Positions 40,568-50,248 of a stretch of DNA of 64,000 nt are shown here, piece after piece (positions within the stretch are counted from its first letter, which is position 1; each line of letters opens with the position of its first letter). The position numbers and the translations under genes are program-made. Origin of the DNA: Jannaschia sp. GRR-S6-38 (GTDB lineage Bacteria; Pseudomonadota; Alphaproteobacteria; Rhodobacterales; Rhodobacteraceae); contig NZ_CP122537.1 in the NCBI RefSeq assembly GCF_029853695.1, forward strand, positions 2,315,501-2,379,500, given 5' to 3'. The notes under the pieces are model-generated. The model made no database searches. It was not told the DNA's origin and saw only the letters and a list, made by a program, of their open reading frames with translations.

Positions 40568-41035
40568 TCAGGCCCGCGTGGCGCGTGCGGCGTAGCAGCC
40601 GCGGGCGGCGTAGTAGATGTGGACCTGCTCGACCATCGGGTCGGACAGGAACCGCTCGAGGGTTTCGGCGGCCTCGGCCCCGGGCGTCAGCGCGGCGTCG
40701 CGGATCATGCCATCGGCATCGAGCGCGCGAAGCGCCAGATAGCGCGACGCGATGCTGTCGGGCACCGCGCCGCGCGCGGGTCGGGCGGGGGCGACGCCGC
40801 GGCGCACGTAGATCGCGTGGCAGGCGCGGTAGGGCGACGCGGCGTCCAGATGCATGTGGTTCACCAGCAGCACGTCCTCGCCCGGCTCGGCATCTTCCAG
40901 GCTGATGCGGCAGGGGGCGCCGGGTTTTTCGGTCACGGTGACGCGGCGGGCATTGCGCGCGGCAAGCGCGCCGTCCTCGAGCACGAAGAGATCGGCGAAG
41001 GGCGCAGCGGGCAGCGGATGGATCCGGAAGGCCAT
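40568..41035 (-). CDS. DUF1203 family protein
   Basis: 155 residues. The blocks RRVTVTEKPGAPCRISLEDA, EDVLLVNHMHLDAASPYRAC, HAIYVRRG, ALRALDADGMIRDAAL and AARGCYAAR match DUF1203 throughout. The ATG at 41035 gives the family start AFRIHPLPAAPF. Function unknown. It follows the minus-strand P-loop kinase-like gene. Confidence 0.85.
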   Translation of the reverse strand: MAFRIHPLPAAPFADLFVLEDGALAARNARRVTVTEKPGAPCRISLEDAEPGEDVLLVNHMHLDAASPYRACHAIYVRRGVAPARPARGAVPDSIASRYLALRALDADGMIRDAALTPGAEAAETLERFLSDPMVEQVHIYYAARGCYAARATRA

Positions 41036-41110
41036 GGCGGGGTCCTCGTTCGTGGTCCGCTGATCGTCGCGCCGGCCTCCGGCCCGCGCGACCCGGATCC
41101 TGCGCAACCG

Positions 41111-41656
41111 TCAGCGATGTGGGATCCCGAGGTTGCCGACCGCCACCGCCCGACGCAGCGCCGCGAGATAGGACCGCGCGGCGCGCGCACCCTCTAGGTG
41201 ATGGATCGCGTGGCCGGGCCCCGCCCGGGCCATGAGCTCTGCGCAGCGCGCCCGGCCGGTCGCGCGGGTCCGCCAGACATAGCGCCAGAACGCCAGGCTC
41301 ATCTGCTCTGGGCAGCCATCGGGCAGGTCGGGGCGGGTCCGGCCCCACCATCGCACCGTTCGCCGCGCGATGCGCCCCAGCCGCGCGCCGACCGGCAGGT
41401 CCAGCCAGATCAGCGTGTCCGCCCGCGCCAGCCGGTTGTGCCAGGTGGCGGAATGCCCGCCCTCGAAGATCCAGGCGGGCTTGGCTTCGATCGCCGCGCA
41501 GAGACGCGTCGTCTCGGCGCGCGGGCGCGCGATCCAGCCCGATTGCCAGTGGATGCGGTCGACATGGTAGACGGGCAAGAAGGTCAGCGCGCCCATCGCG
41601 CGGGCGAAGGTCGATTTGCCGGACCCGGGCTGGCCGATGATCATCACGCGCCGCAT
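41111..41656 (-). CDS. P-loop NTPase, adenylate-kinase-like (FlaR-type)
   Basis: 181 residues. MIIGQPGSGKSTFARAMGAL is a Walker A loop, WIFEGGHSATW and TLIWLDLPVGARLGRIARRT resemble the 'topology modulation protein'/FlaR group of small kinases. The arginine-rich lid (RRTVRWWGRTRPDLPDGCPE) is typical. Substrate unknown. Forms a minus-strand pair with DUF1203. Confidence 0.78.
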   Translation of the reverse strand: MRRVMIIGQPGSGKSTFARAMGALTFLPVYHVDRIHWQSGWIARPRAETTRLCAAIEAKPAWIFEGGHSATWHNRLARADTLIWLDLPVGARLGRIARRTVRWWGRTRPDLPDGCPEQMSLAFWRYVWRTRATGRARCAELMARAGPGHAIHHLEGARAARSYLAALRRAVAVGNLGIPHR

Positions 41657-41745
41657 GTCCCGATCCTCGCGCCGGCGGCGCCGCGGTCAAGTGGACGCGC
41701 CCGTCGCGTCCGGCTAGCAGAAGGGCAGCCAGGGGAGACGACGCC

Positions 41746-42147
41746 ATGACCCGGACCGGAAGCTGCCTTTGCGGGGCCATCCGCTACGAGACCGATCAAG
41801 AGATGGGACCGGTGACCGGTTGCCACTGCACGCAATGCCGCAAATGGACCGGCCATCACGTCGCCGCGCTGCCGGTGCCCTGGGACGCGCTGCGCCTGAC
41901 CGGCGCGTTGACGTGGTACGCCGCCTCGCCCGGCGCGCGGCGGGGGTTTTGCGGCACCTGTGGCTCGTCCCTGATCTGGGAGGAGGGGGATGGGCTCGCC
42001 TATCTGATGGCGGGCACGCTGGATGCGCCGACGGGGCTCGCGATGGACGGCCATGTCTTTTGCGCCGATGCGGGCGACTACTACCGGCTGGGCGACGGGC
42101 TGCCGCGCTGGGTCGCCGGGCGGTCGGGGCCGGAGATGGAGGCATGA
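41746..42147 (+). CDS. GFA family (CENP-V/GFA domain) protein
   Basis: 133 residues. Zinc-ligand cysteines are in [25 protein letters not shown] and [12 protein letters not shown], the pattern of glutathione-dependent formaldehyde-activating-like proteins. Most members have unknown activity. The stop overlaps the cmk start (ATGA), so the two are co-translated. Confidence 0.88.
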   Translation: MTRTGSCLCGAIRYETDQEMGPVTGCHCTQCRKWTGHHVAALPVPWDALRLTGALTWYAASPGARRGFCGTCGSSLIWEEGDGLAYLMAGTLDAPTGLAMDGHVFCADAGDYYRLGDGLPRWVAGRSGPEMEA

Positions 42148-42758
42148 TCTTCACCGTGGCGATCGACGGGCCGGCTGCGTCGGGGAAGGGCACGATCGGG
42201 CGCGCGCTGGCGCATCGCTTCGACTTCGCGCATCTCGACACCGGGCTTCTCTACCGCGCGGTCGGCGCCAAGGTCCTCGCGGGGGGCGAGGCCATCGCCG
42301 CCGCGCGCGCCCTGCGGCCCGAGGATCTGCATGCCGAGGGGCTGCGCAGCGCGCCCGTCGCGCAGGCCGCCAGTCGCGTGGCCGCGATCCCCGAGGTGCG
42401 TGCGGCGCTTCTGGAGTTCCAGCGCCGCATCGCCCGCCGCGAGGGCGGCGCGGTGCTCGACGGGCGCGATATCGGCACCGTCATCTGCCCGGAAGCGGAG
42501 GCCAAGCTCTTCGTCACCGCCACGCCCGAGGTTCGGGCCGAACGGCGCTATCTCGAACTCGTCCAGAGCGATCCCACCTGCACGCGAGACGCCGTCCTCG
42601 CGGATGTGAAGGCGCGGGACGCCCGCGACACGAACCGCGCCGACGCGCCCCTGGCCGCGGCGGAGGACGCGGTGGTGCTGGACACCTCCGAGATGAGCGT
42701 CGAGGCGGCGCTGGAGGCGGCGCTGGCGCTGGTCAAGGCGCGTCTGCCCGCGGGCTAG
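42144..42758 (+). CDS. cmk: Cytidylate kinase
   Basis: 204 residues, slightly short for the family (about 220). Phosphorylates CMP and dCMP. P-loop [18 protein letters not shown]-site residues in [25 protein letters not shown], and the lid-like [15 protein letters not shown] are present. In related genomes cmk lies between aroA and rpsA; here rpsA is inverted further downstream. Confidence 0.94.
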   Translation: MIFTVAIDGPAASGKGTIGRALAHRFDFAHLDTGLLYRAVGAKVLAGGEAIAAARALRPEDLHAEGLRSAPVAQAASRVAAIPEVRAALLEFQRRIARREGGAVLDGRDIGTVICPEAEAKLFVTATPEVRAERRYLELVQSDPTCTRDAVLADVKARDARDTNRADAPLAAAEDAVVLDTSEMSVEAALEAALALVKARLPAG

Positions 42759-42836
42759 GCCCGGCTTCACCGCCTCGTGTCTTGGCCGTGCGGGCGCCCG
42801 CGGCCTAGGCTGGGGCTCCGACCGGAGGCCCGGCCC

Positions 42837-43340
42837 ATGCTGCGTATCCTCGCCATCCTGCTTCTCCTCGCCGCGCCCGCGCAGGCGCAGCAGATGACGC
42901 TCGACCGGATGGAGACGATCCTGCTGGCGCTCGACCCGGATATGGAGCGGGCCGGCGGGGCCTTTCGCTTCACTGTCGAGGACGTGCCGGTGCTGATCGT
43001 CACCGATGCGCGGGCCGACCGGATGCGGGCGATGGTGCCCATCCGGCTGATCGACGGGCTGTCGGAGGCGGAGCTTCTGCGCATGCTTCAGGCCAATTTC
43101 GACAGCGCGCTCGACGCGCGCTACGCCGTGGCTGAGGGGCGGCTCTGGGCCGTCTACCTGCATCCGCTAGGCGCCTTGTCCGGGCCGCAGCTGATCGACG
43201 GGATCGGGCAGACGGTGAACGCGGCCCTGACCTACGGCACGCTCTACAGCTCGGGCGCGCTGCAGTTCGGGCGCGGCGACAGCCGGGACGAGCAGCGCAA
43301 GCTTCTCGACCGCCTGCAGGAGCGTGGCCGCGACCTCTGA
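42837..43340 (+). CDS. Secreted YbjN/chaperone-fold-like hypothetical protein
   Basis: 167 residues. A signal peptide (MLRILAILLLLAAPAQAQQ) is followed by an alpha/beta domain (LDRMETILLALDPDMERAGG, FRFTVEDVPVLIVTDARADR, LLRMLQANFDSALDARYAVA). The order of helices and strands recalls the CesT/YbjN fold, but the match is weak. It may share a transcript with cmk or the following gene. Function unknown. Confidence 0.65.
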   Translation: MLRILAILLLLAAPAQAQQMTLDRMETILLALDPDMERAGGAFRFTVEDVPVLIVTDARADRMRAMVPIRLIDGLSEAELLRMLQANFDSALDARYAVAEGRLWAVYLHPLGALSGPQLIDGIGQTVNAALTYGTLYSSGALQFGRGDSRDEQRKLLDRLQERGRDL

Positions 43341-43397
43341 CGCCCGGCCCATGTTCTCCTCTTGTTTCGCTGGTCGGGCTGGGGCAGCCTGCCGCGC

Positions 43398-44603
43398 ATG
43401 AGCGACCCCAAGATTACATGCCCCGATTGCGGGGCCGACGTGCCCCTGACCGAATCCCTGGCCGGCCCGCTCTTGGAGCGGACCCGCGTCGAGGCCGAGG
43501 CGCGTCAGAAACAGGCGCTGGCTGCGCAGAAGCAGGCGATCGAGACCGCCGCCGCCGCGGCTGCGGAAGCGGCGCAGGCGGCGCGTCTGGCCGAGCTGCA
43601 GGAGGCCGCGCAGGCCCGCGATGCCGAGATGGCGGAGCTGAAGCGGCAAGGCCTAGCGCGCGAGGCCAAGTTGGCCGAGGCGCAGAAGGCGCAGGCCGAG
43701 GCCCTGCGCCGCGAGGCGCAGCTGCGCGAGCGCGAGCGCGAGATGGATCTGGAGATCCAGAAACAGGTCGCCGCCGCCACCGAGATCGCCCGCAAGAAGC
43801 TCGCCGCCGAAGCCGAGGCGCTGGCGGCCGAGCGGCTGCAGGCCGCGCAGGCGGCGCAGGCGCTGAAGCTCGCTGAGAAGGACCAGCAGATGGACGTGCT
43901 GCGCCGCCAGATCGACATGCTCAACCGCAAGATCGAACAAGGCAGCCAGCAGCGGCAGGGCGAGGCGGCGGAGATCGTGCTCGAGGACCAGTTGGGTCGC
44001 GCCTTCCCCGCCGACGCGATCGAGCCGGTGGGGAAGGGGGTCCGCGGGGCCGATTGCCTGCAGCGCGTGTCCGGGGCGGGCACGATCATCTGGGAGTCGA
44101 AGCGCGCCGCGAACTGGTCCAAGGATTGGCTGCCCAAGCTGCGCGACGACATGCGCGGGGCGGGCGCCGACGTGGCCGTCCTGGTGTCCGAGGCGCGGCC
44201 CGAGGGGGCCGAGAACTTCGCTCTTGTCGACGGGGTCTGGGTCTGCGCGCCGCGCTTCGCCGTGCCGCTGGCCCACGCGCTGCGCGAGGGCCTGACGAAG
44301 ATGGCCGAGGCCAAGGGCGCGCGCGAGGGGCAGGCGACGAAGACGCAGATGCTGTACGACTACCTGACCGGGCCGCAGTTTCGCGGCCGGATCGAGGCCG
44401 TGGTCGAGCCCTTCGAGGCTATGCAGGACGCGCTGCGCCGCGAGAAGAAACAGATGACGGCGCAATGGGCGATGCGCGAGAAGCAGCTCGACAAGGCGAT
44501 CGAGGCGATGATGGGCATGTATGGCGACGTGCGCGGCATCGCGGGCGCGGCCATCGCCGAGATCGAGGCGCTGGAGCCGCAACTTCTGGAGGAGGGCGAG
44601 TGA
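43398..44603 (+). CDS. DUF2130 protein: zinc ribbon, long coiled coil, nuclease-like domain
   Basis: 401 residues. An N-terminal zinc-ribbon half (DPKITCPDCGADVPL) is followed by a coiled coil of about 160 residues (positions about 30-195, rich in A, E, K, Q, R). The C-terminal DUF2130 domain (EIVLEDQLGRAFP, TIIWESKRAANWSKDWLPKL, DVAVLVSEARPEGAENF) has E-x-K, as in restriction-like nucleases. The role is unknown; the layout suggests a DNA- or RNA-binding scaffold with nuclease activity. It overlaps the next gene by one base. Confidence 0.85.
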   Translation: MSDPKITCPDCGADVPLTESLAGPLLERTRVEAEARQKQALAAQKQAIETAAAAAAEAAQAARLAELQEAAQARDAEMAELKRQGLAREAKLAEAQKAQAEALRREAQLREREREMDLEIQKQVAAATEIARKKLAAEAEALAAERLQAAQAAQALKLAEKDQQMDVLRRQIDMLNRKIEQGSQQRQGEAAEIVLEDQLGRAFPADAIEPVGKGVRGADCLQRVSGAGTIIWESKRAANWSKDWLPKLRDDMRGAGADVAVLVSEARPEGAENFALVDGVWVCAPRFAVPLAHALREGLTKMAEAKGAREGQATKTQMLYDYLTGPQFRGRIEAVVEPFEAMQDALRREKKQMTAQWAMREKQLDKAIEAMMGMYGDVRGIAGAAIAEIEALEPQLLEEGE

Positions 44604-45292
44604 TGGGCGAACGGTTCGATTACGAAGGCGACGGCAGGACGCTGCGCGGCTATCGCGCCATGCCTGACAGCCCGAACGGCGCGGCGGTTCTGGTCGTGCC
44701 GGCCTTCATGGGGCTGCGCGAATTCGAGATGGCGCAATGCGACCGCTTTGCGGCGATGGGCTATGCCGTGCTGGGGGCGGATTATTACGGCGACGGCTGG
44801 ACCACCGACAGCATGGAGGAGGCGGGCGAGGCCATGGCCCCCTTGCAGAACGACCGCGCCGCGCTGCTGCGCCGGAGCGAGGCCGCGTTGCAGACGGTTC
44901 GCGGCTGGGCCGACGGGCGGGTGGGCGCGATGGGGTTCTGCTTCGGCGCGAAGGCCGTGCTGGACCTCGGCCGCGCCGGGCATCTGGACGCGGCCGTGTC
45001 GATCCACGGCGTTTACGACCGACCGGATTTCGCGACGCGCGCGATGCCGCCGGTCCTGCTGTGCCACGGTTGGAACGATCCGCTGGCGAAGCCCGCCGAA
45101 TTCGAAGCCCTGGCCGCCGAGCTGGAGGACCACTCGCCCGATTGGCACGCGCTGGCCTTCGGGCAGACGGGACATGCCTTCACCAATCCCGCGCTGCCCG
45201 GCGATGGCGGCGGCATGGGCTATCAGGAGGCGTCGGCGCGCCGGACCTGGGCGGCGGTGGAGGCTTTCCTGGCCGAGAAGCTGATGGGCTGA
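44603..45292 (+). CDS. Dienelactone hydrolase family protein
   Basis: 229 residues, alpha/beta hydrolase. The Cys nucleophile is in MGFCFGAKAV, the Asp in CHGWNDPLAKP and the His in QTGHAFTNP, the triad of dienelactone hydrolases. Substrate unknown; these enzymes hydrolyse cyclic esters. The ATG overlaps the DUF2130 stop (TGATG). Confidence 0.88.
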   Translation: MGERFDYEGDGRTLRGYRAMPDSPNGAAVLVVPAFMGLREFEMAQCDRFAAMGYAVLGADYYGDGWTTDSMEEAGEAMAPLQNDRAALLRRSEAALQTVRGWADGRVGAMGFCFGAKAVLDLGRAGHLDAAVSIHGVYDRPDFATRAMPPVLLCHGWNDPLAKPAEFEALAAELEDHSPDWHALAFGQTGHAFTNPALPGDGGGMGYQEASARRTWAAVEAFLAEKLMG

Positions 45293-45296
45293 GGCG

Positions 45297-45962
45297 TCAG
45301 GCCGTCGCGAGCGCCGCGCAGAAGGTTGCGATCTTCGCGGGGTCCTTGACGCCGGGGGCGCTCTCGACGCCGGAGGAGACGTCGACCTGCCGCGCCCCGG
45401 TCAGGCGCACGGCCTCGGCCACGTTTTCGGGGGTCAGGCCGCCGGCCAGCATCCAGGGCTTGGCCCAGTCGCGGCCCGCGATCAGGCGCCAGTCGAACCC
45501 CACCCCGTTGCCGCCCGGCAGCTCGGCGCCTTCGGGCGGCTTGGCGTCGACCAGGATCTGGTCGGCCACAGCTTCGTAGTCGATGATCGCGGGCAGGTCG
45601 CCCGCGTCGCGCAGCCCCACGGCCTTCATCACCGGCAGGCCGAAGCGCGTGCGGATCTCGGCGACGCGCTCGGGAGTCTCGGCACCGTGAAGCTGCAGCA
45701 TGTCGAGCGGCACCGCTTGGGTGATCGCGTCGAGCGCCGCGTCGTCGGCATCCACCACGAGGGCGACTTTGGCCAGCCCCACCGGCGCGGCCAGCGCCAG
45801 CGCCCGGGCCGCGTCGATCTCGACATGCCGCGGCGATTTCGGAAAGAAGACGAGCCCCATATAGGCGGCGCCGGCCTCGGCGCAGGCCGCGACATCGGCC
45901 GCCTGCCTGAGCCCGCAGATTTTGGCGCGGACGTCGCCGGCGGGCCGGGTCACGCGCAGCAT
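45297..45962 (-). CDS. trpF: Phosphoribosylanthranilate isomerase
   Basis: 221 residues, (beta/alpha)8 barrel of tryptophan synthesis. The catalytic Cys is in [12 protein letters not shown] and the catalytic Asp in [27 protein letters not shown] and the phosphate-binding [11 protein letters not shown] are also present. In relatives trpF runs straight into trpB; here it points away and trpB lies 3 kb off, because the rpsA-trpF block is inverted. Confidence 0.95.
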   Translation of the reverse strand: MLRVTRPAGDVRAKICGLRQAADVAACAEAGAAYMGLVFFPKSPRHVEIDAARALALAAPVGLAKVALVVDADDAALDAITQAVPLDMLQLHGAETPERVAEIRTRFGLPVMKAVGLRDAGDLPAIIDYEAVADQILVDAKPPEGAELPGGNGVGFDWRLIAGRDWAKPWMLAGGLTPENVAEAVRLTGARQVDVSSGVESAPGVKDPAKIATFCAALATA

Positions 45963-45981
45963 CGGGTGGGATCCATCGCGG

Positions 45982-46329
45982 TCAGCGCGGGCCGTCGAGA
46001 AGCGCCAGAACCTCGTCCTCGTCGGAGGCCGTCGCGCGGGTCCGGGCCAGCTCTTTCTCGAGACGTTCCTTCTTGGCCCGCTCGGCACGGGCCTCGGCGC
46101 GGTGCTTGTGCTCGCGCAGCCATTCCCAGGTGAAGCCGATCAGCAGGCCGATCGCGACGGAGAGCAGGATGACCACGAACATCGGCAGCGTCGGCCCGGT
46201 GCCGAAGCCCACGAAGTCCGACAGACCCTCGGGCACCAGCCGCAGGGTAACCATCTGCCGATTGGCAAGCGCCAGGACCAGCAGAACGAAGGCCAGCAGG
46301 CCCAGGAAGAGATAGCGCAGGAACGTCAT
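45982..46329 (-). CDS. LapA domain (DUF1049) membrane protein
   Basis: 115 residues. Two membrane helices (about 4-22 and 46-68) are followed by a basic coiled coil ([20 protein letters not shown]). This is the LapA/DUF1049 pattern; the E. coli relative takes part in lipopolysaccharide assembly regulation. It lies between ihfB and trpF, the standard order in Rhodobacterales. Confidence 0.82.
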   Translation of the reverse strand: MTFLRYLFLGLLAFVLLVLALANRQMVTLRLVPEGLSDFVGFGTGPTLPMFVVILLSVAIGLLIGFTWEWLREHKHRAEARAERAKKERLEKELARTRATASDEDEVLALLDGPR

Positions 46330-46389
46330 GCCATCCGACCTAGCCGGGCCCCGCCGTGCTGTCCAGATCGCACGCGCTGCCGGCCCGGA

Positions 46390-46674
46390 TCAGGCCTTGT
46401 CGTTCAGACGGTCGCGCAGAAGCTTGCCGGCCTTGAAGAACGGCACGTGTTTCTCCTCGACCTGGACGGGTTCGCCGGTGCGCGGATTGCGGCCCACGCG
46501 GGCGTCGCGCTGCTTGACGGAAAAGGCGCCGAAGCCGCGCAGCTCCACGCGATCGCCCGAGGCGAGCGCCCCGGTGATCTCGTCGAAGATCGTCGAGACG
46601 ATCTTCTCGACGTCGCGCTGATAGAGATGCGGATTCTCATCCGCCACTTTCTGGATCAGTTCCGATCGTATCAT
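46390..46674 (-). CDS. ihfB: Integration host factor subunit beta
   Basis: 94 residues, DNA-bending protein pairing with Ihf[41 protein letters not shown] and [20 protein letters not shown] are the typical blocks. The ATG at 46674 is preferred over 46680 because GGAGG is then eight bases upstream. It is preceded by its own AT-rich promoter region, so it need not depend on rpsA transcription. Confidence 0.95.
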   Translation of the reverse strand: MIRSELIQKVADENPHLYQRDVEKIVSTIFDEITGALASGDRVELRGFGAFSVKQRDARVGRNPRTGEPVQVEEKHVPFFKAGKLLRDRLNDKA

Positions 46675-46742
46675 GTCCATCCCCTCCCTGCGGCGTCGCT
46701 TCGCGGACGTCTTCGAAGCAGGTGTGTCCTGCTATAACGCGC

Positions 46743-46754
46743 AAATGCGCATTT
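46743..46754. promoter_or_regulatory. Perfect palindrome in the ihfB upstream region
   Basis: AAATGCGCATTT lies 69 bp upstream of ihfB, next to GTTATAGC, which could be the -10 box on the minus strand. The palindrome would then sit in the spacer of the promoter and could be an operator. Confidence 0.4.
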
Positions 46755-46890
46755 CGAAAAGGGATCAGACGGAAATCGCTGCGAAAATCGCCGCCTCGGG
46801 TGGAATTCTCCGGAAAACCGGCTCGCAAACTCTGCGAAATGCATGTCGGATGACATAGCGATCAGTCGGGGAATCGACCCAACGTAAGCG

Positions 46891-46916
46891 GAAAGGGGCC
46901 CCGAGGGGCCCCTTTC
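46891..46916 (-). terminator. Hairpin terminator of rpsA
   Basis: GAAAGGGGCCCC (46891-46902) and GGGGCCCCTTTC (46905-46916) form a perfect 12-bp stem with a GA loop, 27 bp beyond the rpsA stop. The stem ends in TTTC on the transcribed strand. Confidence 0.8.
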
Positions 46917-46942
46917 GCATGTCGTCGGGATGGCGCTGAGGC

Positions 46943-48622
46943 TTACTCGTCGCCCTTGAGCGCCGCGCCAAGGATGTCGCCCAGCGACGCGCCCGAATCG
47001 GAGGAGCCGAATTGCTCGACGGCTTCCTTCTCTTCGGCGATTTCGCGCGCCTTGATCGACAGGCCCAGACGGCGATCCTTCGCGTTCACGTTGGTCACGC
47101 GAACGTCGATCTTGTCACCGGGCTGGAAGCGCTCGGGGCGCTGGTCGGCGCGGTCGCGGGCCAGGTCGGAGCGGCGGATGAAGGATTTCATACCCTCATA
47201 CTCCACCTCGATGCCGCCATCCTCGATCTTCGTCACCTCGACGGTGATGATCGAGCCGCGCTTCACGCCGCCGATGGCTTCCGCATAGGGATCGCCGTCG
47301 GCCGCCTTGATCGAGAGCGAGATCCGCTCCTTCTCGGTGTCGACCTCGGAGACGACCGCCTTGACGATATCGCCCTTGCGATAGTCGCCGATGACGTCCT
47401 CGCCCCGGCCTTCCCAGGTCAGGTCCGACAGGTGAACCATGCCGTCGATATCGCCGGGCAGACCCACGAAGAGGCCGAACTCGGTGATGTTCTTGACCTC
47501 GCCCTCGACCTGCGTGCCCTCGGGATGGGTCTCGGCAAAGACCTCCCACGGGTTGCGCATGGTCTGCTTGAGGCCCAGCGACACGCGACGCTTGGCGGTG
47601 TCGATCTCCAGCACCATGACTTCCACTTCCTGCGAGGTGGAGACGATCTTGCCGGGATGAACGTTCTTCTTGGTCCAGGACATCTCGGAGACGTGGACCA
47701 GCCCCTCGACCCCCGGCTCCAGTTCCACGAAGGCGCCGTAATCGGTGATGTTGGTGACGCGGCCGGTATGCACCGAATCCAGCGGATACTTGGCGATCAC
47801 GGTATCCCACGGATCATCCTGCAGCTGCTTCATGCCGAGGCTGATACGGTGGGTTTCCTTGTTGATCTTGATGACCTGCACCTTGACCGTCTCGCCGATC
47901 GACAGGATCTCGCGCGGGTCGTTGACCCGGCGCCAGGCCATGTCGGTGACGTGCAGCAGGCCGTCGACGCCGCCCAGGTCGACGAACGCACCGTATTCGG
48001 TGATGTTCTTGACCACGCCGTCGACATTCTGACCCTCGGCCAGGTTCGAGATGACCTCGGCGCGCTGTTCAGCGCGGCTCTCTTCCAGGATGGCGCGGCG
48101 CGAGACGACGATGTTGCCGCGGCGGCGATCCATCTTGAGGATCTGGAAGGGCTGCTTGAGACCCATCAAGGGGCCCGCGTCGCGCACGGGGCGGACATCG
48201 ACCTGGCTGCCGGGCAGGAAGGCCACGGCGCCGCCGAGATCGACGGTGAAGCCGCCTTTGACGCGGCCGAAGATAGCGCCTTCGACGCGCTCTTCCTTGC
48301 CGTAGGCTTCTTCCAGGCGGTCCCAGGCGGCCTCGCGGCGGGCCATCTCGTGGCTGATGACGGCTTCGCCGCGCGCGTTCTCGACGTTGCGCAGGTAGAC
48401 CTCGACCTCGTCGCCCACTTCGATCTCGGGCGCTTCACCGGGCTGTGCGAATTCCTTCAGATCGACGCGGCCTTCCATCTTGTAGCCGACATCGATGATG
48501 GCCTGGCCCGCCTCGATGGCGATGACCTTGCCCTTGACGACGCTGCCTTCGGACGGCGTGTCGATTTCGAGGCTTTCGTTAAGGAGGGCCTCGAATTCCT
48601 CCATGGATGCGTTCTGTGCCAT
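46943..48622 (-). CDS. rpsA: 30S ribosomal protein S1
   Basis: 559 residues with six S1 RNA-binding repeats, for example GSVVKGKVIAIEAGQAIIDV, GAFVDLGGVDGLLHVTDMAW, GAFVELEPGVEGLVHVSEMS and GLFVGLPGDIDGMVHLSDLT. S1 brings mRNAs to the ribosome. The N-terminus MAQNASMEEFEALLNESLEI is typical of alphaproteobacteria. It faces divergently from trpB, unlike the usual codirectional order. Confidence 0.98.
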   Translation of the reverse strand: MAQNASMEEFEALLNESLEIDTPSEGSVVKGKVIAIEAGQAIIDVGYKMEGRVDLKEFAQPGEAPEIEVGDEVEVYLRNVENARGEAVISHEMARREAAWDRLEEAYGKEERVEGAIFGRVKGGFTVDLGGAVAFLPGSQVDVRPVRDAGPLMGLKQPFQILKMDRRRGNIVVSRRAILEESRAEQRAEVISNLAEGQNVDGVVKNITEYGAFVDLGGVDGLLHVTDMAWRRVNDPREILSIGETVKVQVIKINKETHRISLGMKQLQDDPWDTVIAKYPLDSVHTGRVTNITDYGAFVELEPGVEGLVHVSEMSWTKKNVHPGKIVSTSQEVEVMVLEIDTAKRRVSLGLKQTMRNPWEVFAETHPEGTQVEGEVKNITEFGLFVGLPGDIDGMVHLSDLTWEGRGEDVIGDYRKGDIVKAVVSEVDTEKERISLSIKAADGDPYAEAIGGVKRGSIITVEVTKIEDGGIEVEYEGMKSFIRRSDLARDRADQRPERFQPGDKIDVRVTNVNAKDRRLGLSIKAREIAEEKEAVEQFGSSDSGASLGDILGAALKGDE

Positions 48623-48757
48623 GTGGCGGTTGGTTTCCTATCTTTGCATTTGACTGGCCGTGCGGTTGTCTCCGCCGGTCTTTGGGTTGGTCGGGTGAAA
48701 GCGGGCGGGCGCGGCATGGGCCGCAATCCGGATCGCGCTGTCGGATGACGCGCGTGG

Positions 48758-48785
48758 ATTATGGGAAATGCGCCCGATCCGCAAG
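48758..48785 (-). promoter_or_regulatory. Candidate rpsA promoter
   Basis: On the minus strand CTTGCG, 15-16 bp, then CATAAT (48758-48763, five of six bases of the -10 consensus), about 135 bp before the rpsA start. The -35 match is moderate. Confidence 0.35.
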
Positions 48786-48887
48786 CGAAACCGCCCCGGT
48801 CGGCGGAGCCCGGCCCGCGACGCATCGCCCGTTGCCGCGCCGGGCGGGCCTCGATAGACCGTGCCTCGCGCAACCGGGGGAGCGACC

Positions 48888-50120
48888 ATGCCCGACGATC
48901 TTCTCAACAGCTTCATGACCGGCCCCGACGAGAACGGCCGCTTCGGCGATTTCGGCGGGCGCTTCGTCTCCGAGACGCTGATGCCGCTGATCCTCGAGCT
49001 CGAGCGGCAATACGAGCACGCAAAGACCGACGACAGCTTCTGGGCCGAGATGCACGATCTCTGGACGCATTACGTGGGCCGTCCCAGCCCGATGTATTTC
49101 GCCGAGCGCCTGACCGAACGGCTGGGCGGCGCCAAGATCTATCTCAAACGCGACGAGCTGAACCACACGGGCGCGCACAAGATCAACAACGTGCTGGGCC
49201 AGATCATCCTCGCCCGTCGCATGGGCAAGACGCGGATCATCGCCGAGACGGGCGCGGGCCAGCACGGCGTGGCCACCGCCACCGTCTGCGCCAAGTTCGG
49301 TCTGAAATGCGTGGTCTACATGGGCGCCCATGACGTCGAGCGGCAGGCGCCCAACGTGTTCCGCATGAAGCTGCTGGGGGCGGAGGTCATTCCCGTCACC
49401 TCGGGGCGCGGCACGCTGAAGGATGCGATGAACGACGCGCTGCGCGACTGGGTGACCAACGTGGCGGATACCTTCTACTGCATCGGCACGGTGGCGGGGC
49501 CGCATCCCTATCCGGCGATGGTTCGCGACTTCCAGGCGATCATCGGCAAGGAGGCCAAGGCGCAGCTCCAGGAGGCCGAGGGCCGGCTGCCCGACACGAT
49601 CATCGCCGCGATCGGCGGCGGGTCGAACGCGATGGGCCTGTTCTACCCGTTTCTCGACGACACGGAGGTCCGCATCATCGGCGTCGAGGCGGGCGGCAAG
49701 GGCGTGAACGAGAAGATGGAGCATTGCGCCTCGCTCACCGGCGGACGGCCGGGCGTGCTGCACGGCAACCGAACCTATCTTCTGCAGGACGATGACGGCC
49801 AGATCCTCGAAGGCTTCTCGATCTCCGCGGGGCTCGACTATCCGGGAATCGGTCCGGAGCATTCCTGGCTGCACGATACCGGGCGGGCCGAATATGTTTG
49901 GATCACCGATACCGAGGCTTTGGAGGCGTTTCAGCTCTGCTGCGAGATGGAGGGGATCATCCCCGCGCTCGAGCCGAGCCACGCGCTGGCCCATGTCATG
50001 AAGATCGCGCCGGACCTGCCGTCCGATCACATCATCTGCATGAACATGTGCGGTCGCGGCGACAAGGACATCTTCACCGTCGCCAAGGCGCTGGGCTGGG
50101 ACATGTCCGGCGCGATCTGA
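48888..50120 (+). CDS. trpB: Tryptophan synthase beta chain
   Basis: 410 residues. Makes tryptophan from indole and serine with pyridoxal phosphate. The PLP lysine is in [14 protein letters not shown], the phosphate-binding loop is [10 protein letters not shown], and [12 protein letters not shown] and [15 protein letters not shown] are conserved. The ATG at 48888 follows GGGGGAG. trpA is not in the window. Confidence 0.97.
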   Translation: MPDDLLNSFMTGPDENGRFGDFGGRFVSETLMPLILELERQYEHAKTDDSFWAEMHDLWTHYVGRPSPMYFAERLTERLGGAKIYLKRDELNHTGAHKINNVLGQIILARRMGKTRIIAETGAGQHGVATATVCAKFGLKCVVYMGAHDVERQAPNVFRMKLLGAEVIPVTSGRGTLKDAMNDALRDWVTNVADTFYCIGTVAGPHPYPAMVRDFQAIIGKEAKAQLQEAEGRLPDTIIAAIGGGSNAMGLFYPFLDDTEVRIIGVEAGGKGVNEKMEHCASLTGGRPGVLHGNRTYLLQDDDGQILEGFSISAGLDYPGIGPEHSWLHDTGRAEYVWITDTEALEAFQLCCEMEGIIPALEPSHALAHVMKIAPDLPSDHIICMNMCGRGDKDIFTVAKALGWDMSGAI

Positions 50121-50130
50121 TCCATCAACC

Positions 50131-50176
50131 GGGGTTTAGATCGCCTGCACAGGGGTTTGAATGGCCGGGCTAAACC
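50131..50176. promoter_or_regulatory. Repeated GGGGTTT-type motifs upstream of the secreted-protein cluster
   Basis: GGGGTTTAGA (50131-50140) and GGGGTTTGAA (50152-50161) are direct repeats 21 bp apart, two helical turns. A reversed copy, GGGCTAAACC, lies at 50167-50176 and pairs with the first as an inverted repeat. They could bind the LuxR-type regulator encoded in this cluster. This is inference from arrangement. Confidence 0.4.
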
Positions 50177-50248
50177 GCTCGCCGATGGACCGGCGGGCGG
50201 TCCTGCGCTTTCGTCGCTTCACTTCGAACGCGAAACCAGGAGCGCAAC

